Assembly: GCA_036984305.1 (NCBI GenBank)
Contig: BQWY01000001.1
Span: 1,571,501-1,635,500, forward strand
Length of the DNA: 64,000 bases
Direction: 5' to 3'
Source: Nitrospira sp.
Lineage (GTDB): Bacteria > Nitrospirota > Nitrospiria > Nitrospirales > Nitrospiraceae
The translations under genes were made by a program, and so were the position numbers. The notes beneath the pieces were generated by a model that ran no database searches, was not told the origin of the DNA, and was given only the letters and a program-made list of their open reading frames with translations. Of this stretch, positions 32,932 to 42,225 are shown in pieces (the stretch's first letter is position 1; each line of letters begins with the position of its first letter).

Positions 32932-34487
32932 AAGGCTCGTAAGAACGCCGCGAGGTCGCGCTTTTCGGCCTTGGACAAGCCGGTGCCAAGGACGATATTG
33001 AAGAACTCGACTGTATCCTCGATCGTCAACAGCCGCCCATCGTGGAGGTAAGGAGGCGAGTCCTTGAGGCCGCGAAGCGGGAAAGTCTTAATAGAGCCTT
33101 CGGCGCGTCCCTTATAGAACCGTTCCACCCGCAGGTCGTGCATCGAGTTGTCCGTATAGTAGGGCGGCGCATGACAACCTGCGCATCGCGCCTTCCCGAA
33201 GAAGAGGTCCTCTCCCCGCGTTTCGCTCTCCGTGGCCACGTTCCGATCGAGCCGGCCGTGGACATCGAGTTTGGGAGCGGGGGGGAAATCCACCAGCTTC
33301 TGGAATTGCGCCATTTTCATCACCTCGTTGCGGGTCAAGTCGCGTCGCCCTTTCTTTTCCGCCGTCACCTGATCGTGGTCAAAGTAGGCCGATCGATTTT
33401 CAAACTCGGTAAAGTCCTCAACCGAGGCGAGGGCTCGCTTCGAGCCGAACCGGTCCTGAATGTTCACCCCGCGAAGGCTCGGAGTCTCGATTCGAAACCT
33501 GGACATCTGAGGGCGGTTGTCCGGGTTCAGGTGGATCGCACCATTGGTATGTCCGTTGACGTGACAGTCCAGGCATGCGACTCCGCGGCTTGGCGCGACG
33601 GTTTTCCGATCGTCGGTTGCATTGAACTGCTGCTGGGGGATCTTTTCTACGAGGAGCCGGACTCCATCGAATTGCACCGGCGACAGGACGCCATCGAACA
33701 GTTCGTAGAAATTCGACTCCGTGATCTCCTGCCCACGAGACACGTCTCCCAAATCGGGCCGGCTGGTCAGAAAGAGGGGCGGAGGAAACTCCGGAAGAAA
33801 GTGATCGGGAATGTCAAAGGCGACGTCGAAGCGCTCCCGTTCGGGATGTAGATCCGTCATGATCTGGGGGAAGACCATTCCGCCCGTCGAATGGAGCGGG
33901 TGTGGAAGCGGCAGATACGGAAAGAGTTGCCGCGAGCGAATGTCCTGGGCGGAGAACTTGGAGAGGTCCTCCCAGCTCATCCCGTCTGGAAGGTTGGCCG
34001 TAGGGCCTTTCGGGACGGGCTTGCCACGGGTCATGGTCACGCCTTCAACGAAGCGTGGTGTGAGATCGTAACGCGTTTGTAGCAAATGGCGTTGTGTGTC
34101 GGCGTTCGATGCGCGTTCCTGTTGTTCCCGTTTCATGACGCTGTCGAGCGGTTCATCCGGGCTGAGATCGAACACGAAGGAACTCTTTCCCTTCCCGCCG
34201 AACGTATGAATGTCCGGAGGATTTTCCGTGCCTAGCTGCAGATCCGGAGCCTGAACGGTCTCGCCCTGCCCCACCGGCTGATATTGAGGATACGGACGCT
34301 CCCAGTCGTCGACGACGGCCGGTGGACTGATGGGAGGTACCAGTGTTTTTGGCCCCGAATGAGGCTGAAGGGATCGTTTTTCTTGAGGCGCCGGCCGATC
34401 TTCCGCGCGGAGCCCCCATCCACCCGTCACAAATACCAGAGCCGTCACGAGCGCGGCCCCCGCGATCGTCCATCGGTGATCATACAT
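32928..34487 (-). CDS. Di-haem cytochrome c, cytochrome-c-peroxidase/MauG-like
   Basis: A 519-residue secreted protein with a signal anchor (residues about 9-27) and two c-type haem motifs, CLDCH at about 305 and CAGCH at about 435. The C-terminal region (GIKTFPLRGLKDSPPYLHDGR, LTIEDTVEFFN) is characteristic of di-haem cytochrome c peroxidases and MauG-like proteins. An unusually long N-terminal region (about 280 residues) precedes the first haem. It may reduce peroxide or carry out another periplasmic oxidation. Overlaps the Gfo/Idh gene by 4 nt, suggesting a shared pathway. Confidence 0.85.
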   Translation of the reverse strand: MYDHRWTIAGAALVTALVFVTGGWGLRAEDRPAPQEKRSLQPHSGPKTLVPPISPPAVVDDWERPYPQYQPVGQGETVQAPDLQLGTENPPDIHTFGGKGKSSFVFDLSPDEPLDSVMKREQQERASNADTQRHLLQTRYDLTPRFVEGVTMTRGKPVPKGPTANLPDGMSWEDLSKFSAQDIRSRQLFPYLPLPHPLHSTGGMVFPQIMTDLHPERERFDVAFDIPDHFLPEFPPPLFLTSRPDLGDVSRGQEITESNFYELFDGVLSPVQFDGVRLLVEKIPQQQFNATDDRKTVAPSRGVACLDCHVNGHTNGAIHLNPDNRPQMSRFRIETPSLRGVNIQDRFGSKRALASVEDFTEFENRSAYFDHDQVTAEKKGRRDLTRNEVMKMAQFQKLVDFPPAPKLDVHGRLDRNVATESETRGEDLFFGKARCAGCHAPPYYTDNSMHDLRVERFYKGRAEGSIKTFPLRGLKDSPPYLHDGRLLTIEDTVEFFNIVLGTGLSKAEKRDLAAFLRAL

Positions 34488-34655
34488 AGCCTGCTCCTTT
34501 ACGCGGAATGCGAAGTCGGGCCGGAGTTGACGCGTGGCGCCCCAGCTTCGACAGCGCGTGGAATTGACTATACTCTTCCGGGTAAGGCCAGCTGACTGGA
34601 GAAAACTCTAGTTCGAGGTGCGGCACTGCGGGGCGGGGGCGCTCGAGACCGGAGA

Positions 34656-36002
34656 TTACGATGTTCTCTGTAACCGATAGAGGAGCAAGGAACCGATCGT
34701 GCCCGAGAGCAGTGAGGCCAACAGAACAGCGAGTTTGGCCATATCGGTCGAATCCACTTCGTGAAAGGCCAGCGTGGTGATGAACAGCGACATCGTGAAG
34801 CCCATGCCGGCAAGCCAGCCAACGGCGTGGAGATGACGGAACTCGACGGATTCAGCGAGCACGCCGAGCTTGAGCCGGACAGCGAGCCATGTGGCTCCGA
34901 TGATGCCCAACGGCTTCCCAATAACCAGCCCGATCATGATGCCCAATGGAATCGGATCGGAGAGCCCACGCAACGAATCCACATCGATTGGCACTCCGGC
35001 GTTCGCCAAGGCAAACAGCGGCATAACTCCAAGGAGTGTCCATGGGTTCAAGGCCCTTTCAAGACGTTGAACGGGCGTTTGTGCCAAATCGCTGGCACGT
35101 TCCAGCGCATTGGCGGCATCGGCCTGCGTCGGGTGGCGGAGCGGTTCATGCGCTCCCTCTGCCGCACGATCGTAAGACCTGAGCAGCCGATGTCCGGCTT
35201 GTAGGAAGGTCTCGCCGCTGATATGCGGCCTGGCGGGAATTGCCAAGGCCCCGAGGACGCCTGCGACCGTGGCATGGACGCCGGACAGGACAAAGGCTAC
35301 CCAGAGCCCGCCGATGCCGAGCAGGCTGTACACGACCGTGCTTCGGACGTTGAGCGCGTTCGCCAAGAGCAGTGCACCAAAGAAGAACCCCCCAACCAAG
35401 AGGGACGGAATAGAGAGATCTGACGTATAAAAGAGCGCGATCACCACGACCGCACCCAAGTCGTCCACGATCGCGAGCGTCAACAGAAAGATACGGAGTG
35501 CTTGCGGTAGTCCTCGGTCAAGCAGCGCGTAGATGCCGAGGGCGAACGCTATGTCGGTGGCCATCGGAATGCCCCACCCGGAAGACTCGGGTCCGGATAG
35601 GTTCAAGCTCAAATAGACGACTGCCGGCACGAGCATCCCTCCGCAGGCCGCCACAATGGGCAACGTCGCCTGCCGGACCGATGCCAACTCGCCGGCGAGA
35701 AGCTCGCGCTTGATTTCAAGCCCGGCCACGAAAAAGAACATCGCCATGAGTCCATCGTTCACCCAATGAAGAAGGGATTTGTTGAGCATGTACGGTCCAA
35801 CCTGGATTGAAACCTGGACGTGCCAGAGGGTGTGATAGCTTTCGCTCCATGGTGAATTGACCCACAAGAGGGCTAACAGTGTGCTCCCCAGCAAGAGCGC
35901 TCCGCCCATGATGTCCGTCGGGGCATTGAGCAGCGCCTCCCCCTCGGTTGACCGCATTGTGTCGGTGATCTGACGCTCAATATCCTTCTTGGTCGATTCC
36001 AC
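34656..36002 (-). CDS. nhaA: Na+/H+ antiporter NhaA
   Basis: A 448-residue inner-membrane antiporter. Motifs include NDGLMAMFFFVAGLEIKRE, the ATDIAFALGIYALL helix, and the essential Asp pair in LAIVDDLGAVVVIALFYTSDL. The C-terminal GWLAGMGFTMSLFITTLAF is also typical. About 60 residues longer than E. coli NhaA because of an insertion near residues 260-310. GTG 36002 follows GGAGAGG; the next upstream in-frame ATG is at 36041. Exports sodium and controls internal pH. Confidence 0.94.
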   Translation of the reverse strand: MESTKKDIERQITDTMRSTEGEALLNAPTDIMGGALLLGSTLLALLWVNSPWSESYHTLWHVQVSIQVGPYMLNKSLLHWVNDGLMAMFFFVAGLEIKRELLAGELASVRQATLPIVAACGGMLVPAVVYLSLNLSGPESSGWGIPMATDIAFALGIYALLDRGLPQALRIFLLTLAIVDDLGAVVVIALFYTSDLSIPSLLVGGFFFGALLLANALNVRSTVVYSLLGIGGLWVAFVLSGVHATVAGVLGALAIPARPHISGETFLQAGHRLLRSYDRAAEGAHEPLRHPTQADAANALERASDLAQTPVQRLERALNPWTLLGVMPLFALANAGVPIDVDSLRGLSDPIPLGIMIGLVIGKPLGIIGATWLAVRLKLGVLAESVEFRHLHAVGWLAGMGFTMSLFITTLAFHEVDSTDMAKLAVLLASLLSGTIGSLLLYRLQRTS

Positions 36003-36276
36003 GCGTTCCTCTCCGGAGCTCTGGTGTGACGGCCATACCAACTTCTATCCTGGCGAGCTCCCCAGGAGATTTCGACTCGCGATTGTACTAGCTGGTGAAG
36101 AGGAGGAAATACGCCGAAAGGGAGTCGATGACCGCCGGGCAATCTGGTCTGGGCGCCTATAGCCTATAGGATGAGAAGGGATCTAGCAGCTGGCCCTGTC
36201 TGCCAGGGTCGGCGGGGAGTCAGTGGGGGTACATTCGCAGAGGGCCTTCACCGATCGTTATCTATTATTTTATTTA

Positions 36277-36489
36277 TTATTGCTGGACTTGAAGCGTGAC
36301 CCCTCGTTCGAGACCATACGTGACTGCAACCGTCCCTTGCCGACTCAAGGTCTCGACTTCCTCGACAACCTGATCCCACGTGAGGTCTGGAAATCGCTGT
36401 CTGAAATCGTGAAGACCGCATCGGCCACTCTGTCGAAGTTCATGCAGCAACCGCGATGTCACTGGTGCAGGACGCCGGTATGTGGCCAT
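36277..36489 (-). CDS. Small winged-helix-like protein
   Basis: A 70-residue protein that looks like a compact winged helix: LLHELRQSGRCGLHDFRQRFPDLTWDQVVEEVETLSRQGTVAVTYG. GAGAGGA precedes ATG 36489. Its stop is followed by an A/T-rich tract (36250-36279) holding further stop codons. Family unassigned; a small DNA-binding regulator is possible. Confidence 0.62.
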   Translation of the reverse strand: MATYRRPAPVTSRLLHELRQSGRCGLHDFRQRFPDLTWDQVVEEVETLSRQGTVAVTYGLERGVTLQVQQ

Positions 36490-36528
36490 GGCGAAATCCT
36501 CTCAATCTGGGTGTGAAGACGATCGAGC

Positions 36529-36843
36529 TTACTCTTCCTTGCGTTGCAATGTCGTCGCGTGTCCTTTGTCCGTAATGTAGGCCTTTACCTTGTCTCCTTC
36601 GATCATCTTGTCCAGCTTCGTACTTTTGTCGACGTGCACTCGGTGCTGTTTCCCGTCCTCGTCCTGGATGACGTAGTATTGACCGTCCATTTTCATCAGC
36701 GTACCGGTGATCGAGTCCTTCATCAGCCGTTCGCCAAGGGAAGGGCTTGCCGATTTCTCATCCATAGGATCATCGGCGAATCCCAGCGTCGCGTAAGCGC
36801 TTCCACCAAGCAATGTGAGACAGAACATAAGAATCTTCAGCAT
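36529..36843 (-). CDS. Small secreted protein with SH3/OB-like repeat unit
   Basis: A 104-residue secreted protein with signal peptide ending LGFADDP. The mature part, ITGTLMKMDGQYYVIQDEDG then LDKMIEGDKVKAYI, resembles each of the three units in the 300-residue protein at 58475-59377. Function unknown; these may be ligand-binding envelope domains. Confidence 0.72.
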   Translation of the reverse strand: MLKILMFCLTLLGGSAYATLGFADDPMDEKSASPSLGERLMKDSITGTLMKMDGQYYVIQDEDGKQHRVHVDKSTKLDKMIEGDKVKAYITDKGHATTLQRKEE

Positions 36844-37096
36844 GGACTCTTCTCCTTACACGACATTCCTAGAACCGCGACGGCCACTTGCATTGTACGT
36901 GCTGTAGTGTAATTGACTTTGCTGACTCCCAATCCTGGGGAAAACCCTGGCAGAGGCCCGGTAATGGTGTAGTAGAAAAGAGGACGGCGCGCGTCCTACT
37001 GGCCCTGGGCGAACTCCCAGTTAATCGGTTCCACGAAAGATGCTTGCATGTCCACTGTAGGCGAGCAAGCGGGCTGAACTGGCCAGAAGGGAGCAT

Positions 37097-37498
37097 ATGG
37101 ACGACGTCATCCGTATTGAGACCGGGGGCAAGAAAGCGGTGGTGGATTTGACCGGGCACATCGAATCCGTTCTGAAGAAATTCAAGGTCCACAGTGGACT
37201 GTGCGCGGTCTTTGTCAAGCACACGACCGCGGCGCTCACATCGGGGGAGATCGGCGAAGGCACCGAGAAGGATTTTCTCGACATCGTGGAGAAACTGATT
37301 CCACGCATTCAATTCCGGCATGCGCACGATCCCTCTCATGCATGGTCACATATGGCGGCCTCCCTGATCGGACCGTCGGTGACGATTCCGGTATCGGAAG
37401 GAAGCCTGGTGCTTGGAACTTGGCAGGCGATCATGTTGGTCGAATTGGACGGTCCGAGGGAGCGCCAGGTGCACGTGTCCGTCGTGCCTGGCAGTTGA
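37097..37498 (+). CDS. YjbQ family protein (secondary thiamine-phosphate synthase-like)
   Basis: A 133-residue UPF0047/YjbQ protein with the conserved VFVKHTTAALTSGEIGEGTEKDFLD and HDPSHAWSHMAASLIGPSVTIPV stretches. Some members can condense HMP-PP and HET-P weakly, hence the 'secondary thiamine-phosphate synthase' name; the physiological role is unclear. Start ATG 37097 has GGGAG upstream. Confidence 0.9.
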   Translation: MDDVIRIETGGKKAVVDLTGHIESVLKKFKVHSGLCAVFVKHTTAALTSGEIGEGTEKDFLDIVEKLIPRIQFRHAHDPSHAWSHMAASLIGPSVTIPVSEGSLVLGTWQAIMLVELDGPRERQVHVSVVPGS

Positions 37499-37572
37499 TC
37501 GGCGCCTGTCCTTGGGATTCGGAGTCTTGGAGCCTAACTGAAAAGATAGAGAGGGGAGAGCGCCATGCTCAC

Positions 37573-37761
37573 ATGGTGATGAGCCTCAGCGAATCATTGT
37601 TCTCCGCATATGTGGCCTATTTGCCGTGGCTGGGTTTCGCGATCGGGTTTGTCCTCCTCCTCGCCGGCACGAAGACCGGGGGCAAGGGACGCCTGCGTAC
37701 CACCGGCATGGTCCTCATGGCCGCTTCCGCGATCGGTCTCATGGCGGCCTTGATCGGCTAA
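37573..37761 (+). CDS. Small two-TM membrane protein
   Basis: About 62 residues with two hydrophobic helices (AYVAYLPWLGFAIGFVLLLAG and TGMVLMAASAIGLMAALIG) separated by a basic GTKTGGKGRLR loop. Starts at 37573 or 37579. A ribosome site (GGGGAG near 37553-37559) is better spaced for a four-codon frame starting at ATG 37564 whose stop overlaps ATG 37579 (TGATG). Confidence 0.6.
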   Translation: MVMSLSESLFSAYVAYLPWLGFAIGFVLLLAGTKTGGKGRLRTTGMVLMAASAIGLMAALIG

Positions 37762-37777
37762 ATCCGTCGGGATCGCG

Positions 37778-38476
37778 CTACATGCGTTCCTTGATGCCGG
37801 CTTTCAGCAGCCACCAATTGATGGGATAACTGGTCAAGAATCCCGCCAACATGGCGATCTGCATCATGAACCAGAAGAACGGTCCGGTCTTATCGAGCTG
37901 GTGTCCCATGATGACGAAGGTCACGATTGCCATCCATCCGTACATGCCAACCTGCCAGGCGGTCAGTGAGAGGGTGTCTGCTTTCAATGCGGCGACGAGG
38001 CCATCGCGCGGAGAAAGCTTGCGCATGGGCATAATCGTGAAGTACTGAAACGCAATCCCGAAGAGAAACGCCGCAACAAAATCGACCAGCCAAGCGGCGA
38101 AAATAGCCTTGCCGAACAGCGTGAAGGGAAGAACGAGAAGGATGCTCTCGGCGACGATGTCTCCCAGCGTGCAGCCGCTTCCGCAATGGGTCGCTGCCAA
38201 GCCGACACTTTGCCAAAAGGGTTTTTCTTTGGCCGGCGGCTTCCTGCCCTGGGCCGTGGCCTCCTGCATGCGGTGATGGGTCGAAAGTCGGCCGAGGCGG
38301 TAATAGGCCCACAGCGCGAGTGGTCCGGCATAGAGGGCCGTGATCGGCCACACGACATTCATAATCCAGGCATGTTGCCGGCGGCCGGCCGCAATATCGA
38401 ACGCAATGACCAAGGCGCAGCCAACCGACACGATCAGGGAGAAAGCGGCCAGGTTATTCAGAGAAATGAGTATCAT
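37778..38476 (-). CDS. DUF4396 membrane protein
   Basis: A protein of about 232 residues with seven or so hydrophobic segments and the hallmark THCGSGCTLGDIVAE of DUF4396. Cys pairs in that motif suggest metal or copper binding, unproven. Several members sit near copper or stress genes. The start is uncertain; a GTG at 38512 is also in frame. Minus strand, just downstream of the ACIII/bd-like operon. Confidence 0.82.
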   Translation of the reverse strand: MILISLNNLAAFSLIVSVGCALVIAFDIAAGRRQHAWIMNVVWPITALYAGPLALWAYYRLGRLSTHHRMQEATAQGRKPPAKEKPFWQSVGLAATHCGSGCTLGDIVAESILLVLPFTLFGKAIFAAWLVDFVAAFLFGIAFQYFTIMPMRKLSPRDGLVAALKADTLSLTAWQVGMYGWMAIVTFVIMGHQLDKTGPFFWFMMQIAMLAGFLTSYPINWWLLKAGIKERM

Positions 38477-38570
38477 ACGCGATGGAGAGATCTGATTTCT
38501 GCCGGTGGCCACGTGTGTCTATCGCACATGATGTGCAGGCAACCTCATTGTCGGCCCTGCACGGTGCCGC

Positions 38571-39920
38571 TTAATTGTGGTTCGTGTCCGAAACCTCCGA
38601 TGGACCATCATCAGGCGCCCGATAGGTCGACTGCTCATCTGACAAACGCATCACTCCATAAATGAGATACCCGTTGTAAGCCCTGGACGATTCCCGCGCC
38701 CATCCCATGGAGAGCATCGTCAGCATCGCGCACAGGGACAGCGCGAGCAGCAAGCGCGGGTTCACGCGGTCACGAAGCGCCCCCGCGGATGAACGCCATG
38801 CCGACCACTGTCCTGAAAACGAGCGGGACAGCAGCACCCAGTTCGTGAAACCGAAGGAGACGAGCACGGCCATGGCGAAGTATTTGTACGGCTGCATCTT
38901 TCCCCATGGATTGACTGCAACGTCGGTGATCGTTCGAGCGAATGGCACGTGTTGGATGTGGTAGGGCATCGCGAAGACGAGGCCCGCCATCGTCATGAAT
39001 CCCAGCGACCACGGGAGTATGACCCGGCTGGGACTCTGATCCGGGGCGCCCCGACGAACGATGCTCCAGATGTACACGGATCCGAGCACCAGAAGCAGGC
39101 TGTACAGCAGGGCCACGAGATCGAAGAGCCAGGAGCGGTCGCCCAACATCAGCGTGTGGAAGGCCTGCGGTTGGTTATAGCGGACATTGAGTAGGTAATG
39201 GTAGCCGATGGCAGGCATAACCAACAGGGCAGCGAACCCCCCCCAGAAACAGACGGTTGCCGCCCACCGATAAAAGGCGCCATCAGTCGAGGTGCGTGCC
39301 CGGAGCCACCCGACGGCGCAGATGGCGGCGAGCGCCAAGCCGGTCCAGGCCAGATTTCCGAATATGCGGTGGACGTGCAAGGATCCCACCGTGGGATTCA
39401 GAATGGCGTGCCAAAGCGGTTCGGGAGCCTGGGGAGTCAACATGAACGAGGCAACCGCGTCGATCATGAACATCGCGATATAGGAGCACGCCGCCGCGCC
39501 CCATCCCAATGCGAGGTGCCAGCGTCGCTTGGGGCCTTGCAGGCCGGGGAGGTCCCATGTGTAGTACCAGCTGTAGGCAAAGACGGCTTCGCCGAGAAAG
39601 AATCCGGCTTCCAAGAGCAGCGGCCAGAACATGATCCGGAACAGCGTCGACCAAAAATGAGGCCAGAAAATATTCAGGCTGAAGACGAGAATGACGCCGA
39701 AGAAGGAGACGGCCGCCGTGCTGAAGATCAGCGTAAAGGCGATGAGTCGCGCCAACCGCTCGAAGCTACGGTGACCCCGCAGGTAACCGATCGTCTGGAC
39801 CACCGCACCGGCGAACGACGACCCTACGATAAACGTCGCGAAAAGGGCATGCGTCAGCGCAGCCGTCGCAATGGCGATGCGGCCATAGAACTGATCAAAG
39901 CCGAGCGGGTCCACGTACAT
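38571..39920 (-). CDS. Cytochrome bd-like ubiquinol oxidase subunit I homologue (A)
   Basis: A 449-residue membrane protein with about nine helices. It matches cytochrome bd subunit I by the early THALFATFIVGSSF His, FWPLLLEAGFFLGEAVFAYSWYYTW (the CydA-type helix) and LHVHRIFGNLAW. The canonical Q-loop is short or missing, as in the bd-like proteins common in Nitrospirota. It follows ACIII genes in the same operon and a paralogue starts 4 nt upstream. Possibly a haem b relay or an O2/NO-reactive site; function inferred. Confidence 0.8.
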   Translation of the reverse strand: MYVDPLGFDQFYGRIAIATAALTHALFATFIVGSSFAGAVVQTIGYLRGHRSFERLARLIAFTLIFSTAAVSFFGVILVFSLNIFWPHFWSTLFRIMFWPLLLEAGFFLGEAVFAYSWYYTWDLPGLQGPKRRWHLALGWGAAACSYIAMFMIDAVASFMLTPQAPEPLWHAILNPTVGSLHVHRIFGNLAWTGLALAAICAVGWLRARTSTDGAFYRWAATVCFWGGFAALLVMPAIGYHYLLNVRYNQPQAFHTLMLGDRSWLFDLVALLYSLLLVLGSVYIWSIVRRGAPDQSPSRVILPWSLGFMTMAGLVFAMPYHIQHVPFARTITDVAVNPWGKMQPYKYFAMAVLVSFGFTNWVLLSRSFSGQWSAWRSSAGALRDRVNPRLLLALSLCAMLTMLSMGWARESSRAYNGYLIYGVMRLSDEQSTYRAPDDGPSEVSDTNHN

Positions 39921-39923
39921 GGA

Positions 39924-41183
39924 TCACCGCCCTTCTTCTACGCCGAGCGGGGAGGTATCCGAAGCGGATCGCGCGCCGGCGCGAAATGCCGCTGGATGCT
40001 CGGCCTCATCTTGGAGTGAAATCAGACTTCGGACGGTGTCGGGCCTCCTGGCGGTTTCGCGGATGGTTCCCATCGTCAGATAGATCAGCACGGAGAGAAT
40101 CCCGAGCGACACCGTGAGCGAGCGTCCCCACGCGCCGAAGCCATGATCGAATGGGAAACGAAACCGCGGAGAGGCGTTCCACACCGACCAGACCGACAGA
40201 CCCACCAGTACGTACAAGCATGCCCGCCGGACAACAGGATGCCCGATGGACGCGATCATCATCAGCACCGCCACGGCCATCGCGACATCCAGCCATCGAA
40301 GGCGCGCGCCCATCCGCCCGGCGGCGTACAACATCAAATGGTTGCCGATGAGCAACAGTCCGATCAGGGAGAATTGAAGATAGGCCAGATATTGATACGG
40401 TCCGCGGACGACTTGCTCATAGGCGGAAGGGACGACCTGCTCCAAGGACCACGCATAGAGCAAGCCGGTGAAGGGTTGCAGGAGCAATGACGACAGTCCG
40501 ATCAACCACCCCACGTTAACCAGGCTGAGATAATAGCCTTCGTGCGCTCGGTCCTGGGGTCGCCCTGCCCGCCAGGCTCCATAGGCCGCAATCACGTAGC
40601 CTGCCATGACCAAATTGCCCACGAATCGGTGCAGGGCCAGAGGGAGCCACGTGGGATTGACCAGATTGCTCCATGTGGCTGTGCCTCGCACCGGCGTCAA
40701 CATGTACGAGCCCATGCCGTCGAGCACCAACACCCAGATCAGCATGAGGAGGGCCGCCACGATTCCCATCGCGAGATGCAGCGAGGGGCGGCGTCGGCGA
40801 ATAGGCTCCCAGTAATGGTAGTACGGATAGAGGGCTCCGAACTGTAGCAGGAAGGCGGCGATCCCCAGGGCAAGTGGTCCGCGGAACTGGTTCCACATCC
40901 ACATCGTCGTGACGGGAAACAGCCCAATCAAGAGTTCCACCATGATGACCGCCAGCACCGTGCTCGCGCTGAACACGACCACGGTGAATCGCGTGATCGA
41001 ATGGGCTAGTTCCGTATAGAAGGAGTTGGAACGGCCTTGCCATTCCAGAATTGGTGCCAGAATCATGAAGCCGACCGATAATCCGGCCAATAGGATGTGG
41101 AGGAGACTCGGCACCGCGACCACCAGGCTGTTGCCGAACAGCGGGAACTGGATAGGCGGGAGCGTCGGATCGAAGCTCGGCAT
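39924..41183 (-). CDS. Cytochrome bd-like subunit I homologue (B)
   Basis: A 419-residue membrane protein, paralogous in layout to its neighbour A. It has LLHILLAGLSVGFMI near the start, FLLQFGALYPYYHYWEP, and PLALHRFVGNLVMAGYVIA in the middle, offering candidate haem-ligating His residues. Eight or nine helices. No CydB-like or NrfD-like (ActF) gene accompanies it in the operon, so A and B may form a heterodimer that replaces ActF. Confidence 0.75.
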   Translation of the reverse strand: MPSFDPTLPPIQFPLFGNSLVVAVPSLLHILLAGLSVGFMILAPILEWQGRSNSFYTELAHSITRFTVVVFSASTVLAVIMVELLIGLFPVTTMWMWNQFRGPLALGIAAFLLQFGALYPYYHYWEPIRRRRPSLHLAMGIVAALLMLIWVLVLDGMGSYMLTPVRGTATWSNLVNPTWLPLALHRFVGNLVMAGYVIAAYGAWRAGRPQDRAHEGYYLSLVNVGWLIGLSSLLLQPFTGLLYAWSLEQVVPSAYEQVVRGPYQYLAYLQFSLIGLLLIGNHLMLYAAGRMGARLRWLDVAMAVAVLMMIASIGHPVVRRACLYVLVGLSVWSVWNASPRFRFPFDHGFGAWGRSLTVSLGILSVLIYLTMGTIRETARRPDTVRSLISLQDEAEHPAAFRAGARSASDTSPLGVEEGR

Positions 41184-41184
41184 G

Positions 41185-42225
41185 TCAAGAAGGCTCCGCT
41201 GTTCCGGTTTGCATCGTACTCAAGTGGGACAAAAACGCCGCGTAGCCGGCCACGTGCCAGCGATCCTCGACCGACAACAGGCCCTTGAAGGCCGGCATCA
41301 TGTCTTTCCCTTCCGTGATGACGCGAAAGATGTCGGTTTCCGACAGCGCGGTCACGTCAGGGTTTCGCAAGTTCGCCGGGAGTTCCTTGAGATAGGGGGC
41401 CACGGGACCGTCTCCGCCTCCATGTGCTCCGTGACAGTGACGGCAATTAATGTGAAAGAGGCGCTCTCCCCGAGCGGTTCGTCCAATGGGAACAGGGTGA
41501 CGAACGGCTTTCGCACGGCTTGTTCGAGGGACACTTCCCTCCGGTGAGTGCAGCCGAGGAGATTCCTGGCTGTGGTAGGAGGCCTGCTCCTGCATGTCCT
41601 GCGAGCAGGCCACCGTGGCGGTGACGGTAAGGACGCACAGCACCAGCACGCCGGCGTGCTGCACGACGTGGCCCTGTACGTCGCGGACGGGTGCAAGCAC
41701 GGAACTCTGGATGTCGTGGGCCCCCGCCCGCTCGTATGCTGTCCGCACGTCTGCCGCACGGCCGGCCGAGGCATCCGGACCAGCCAGGCGGATGGAGACC
41801 GCAATCTGTCCGTCGTCGATGCGGTTGTCCCGGTGGTGGATTTTGGCGCCGGCCAGACGAAGTTTGACCACCATTGAAACAAACGTGATGACGATGGCGA
41901 GCAACATCATCGTTTCGTACGAAATGATGCCGACGATGGGCGGAGCCACGATGGGTTTGCCGCCCGTCATGAGCGGATACAAGGCCGCGGTACCGCCGGC
42001 AAAGAAGAGCCCGACGCCGATGCCGACCAGGCCGGCCATGATCGTGACCATGTAGAGCGGCACGCCGCCGATTCGAATGGACGCCCGTTGCACCAAGGGA
42101 ACGGGGCTCATCACGTGGATCTCGTCCTTCGCCACCCCGATGGTGCATAAGTCGCGGGTGAGCGCCTCCAGGTCGGCATCAGGCGCGAACATCCCTCGAA
42201 TCTCGACGTTATCCTCCGCTTCCAT
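41185..42225 (-). CDS. ACIII subunit ActD fused to monohaem cytochrome c ActE
   Basis: A 346-residue fusion. The first ~185 residues are ActD/DUF3341: ALTRDLCTIGVAKDEIHVMSP, two membrane helices (VTIMAGLVGIGVGLFFAG; IISYETMMLLAIVITFVSMVV). A second hydrophobic segment then ends in a lipobox-like VTATVAC (Cys207), the start expected of a separate ActE lipoprotein, followed by a c-type haem motif CRHCH (261-265) with candidate axial Met near 309 (MMPAFKG). ATG 42225 follows AAGGAAGG. No stop separates the two halves. Confidence 0.85.
   Translation of the reverse strand: MEAEDNVEIRGMFAPDADLEALTRDLCTIGVAKDEIHVMSPVPLVQRASIRIGGVPLYMVTIMAGLVGIGVGLFFAGGTAALYPLMTGGKPIVAPPIVGIISYETMMLLAIVITFVSMVVKLRLAGAKIHHRDNRIDDGQIAVSIRLAGPDASAGRAADVRTAYERAGAHDIQSSVLAPVRDVQGHVVQHAGVLVLCVLTVTATVACSQDMQEQASYHSQESPRLHSPEGSVPRTSRAKAVRHPVPIGRTARGERLFHINCRHCHGAHGGGDGPVAPYLKELPANLRNPDVTALSETDIFRVITEGKDMMPAFKGLLSVEDRWHVAGYAAFLSHLSTMQTGTAEPS

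Noticed and set aside
39198-40019. Plus-strand frames opposite the bd-like genes
   Set aside because: Low-complexity, charge-rich translations typical of antisense frames in GC-rich DNA, with no ribosome site.
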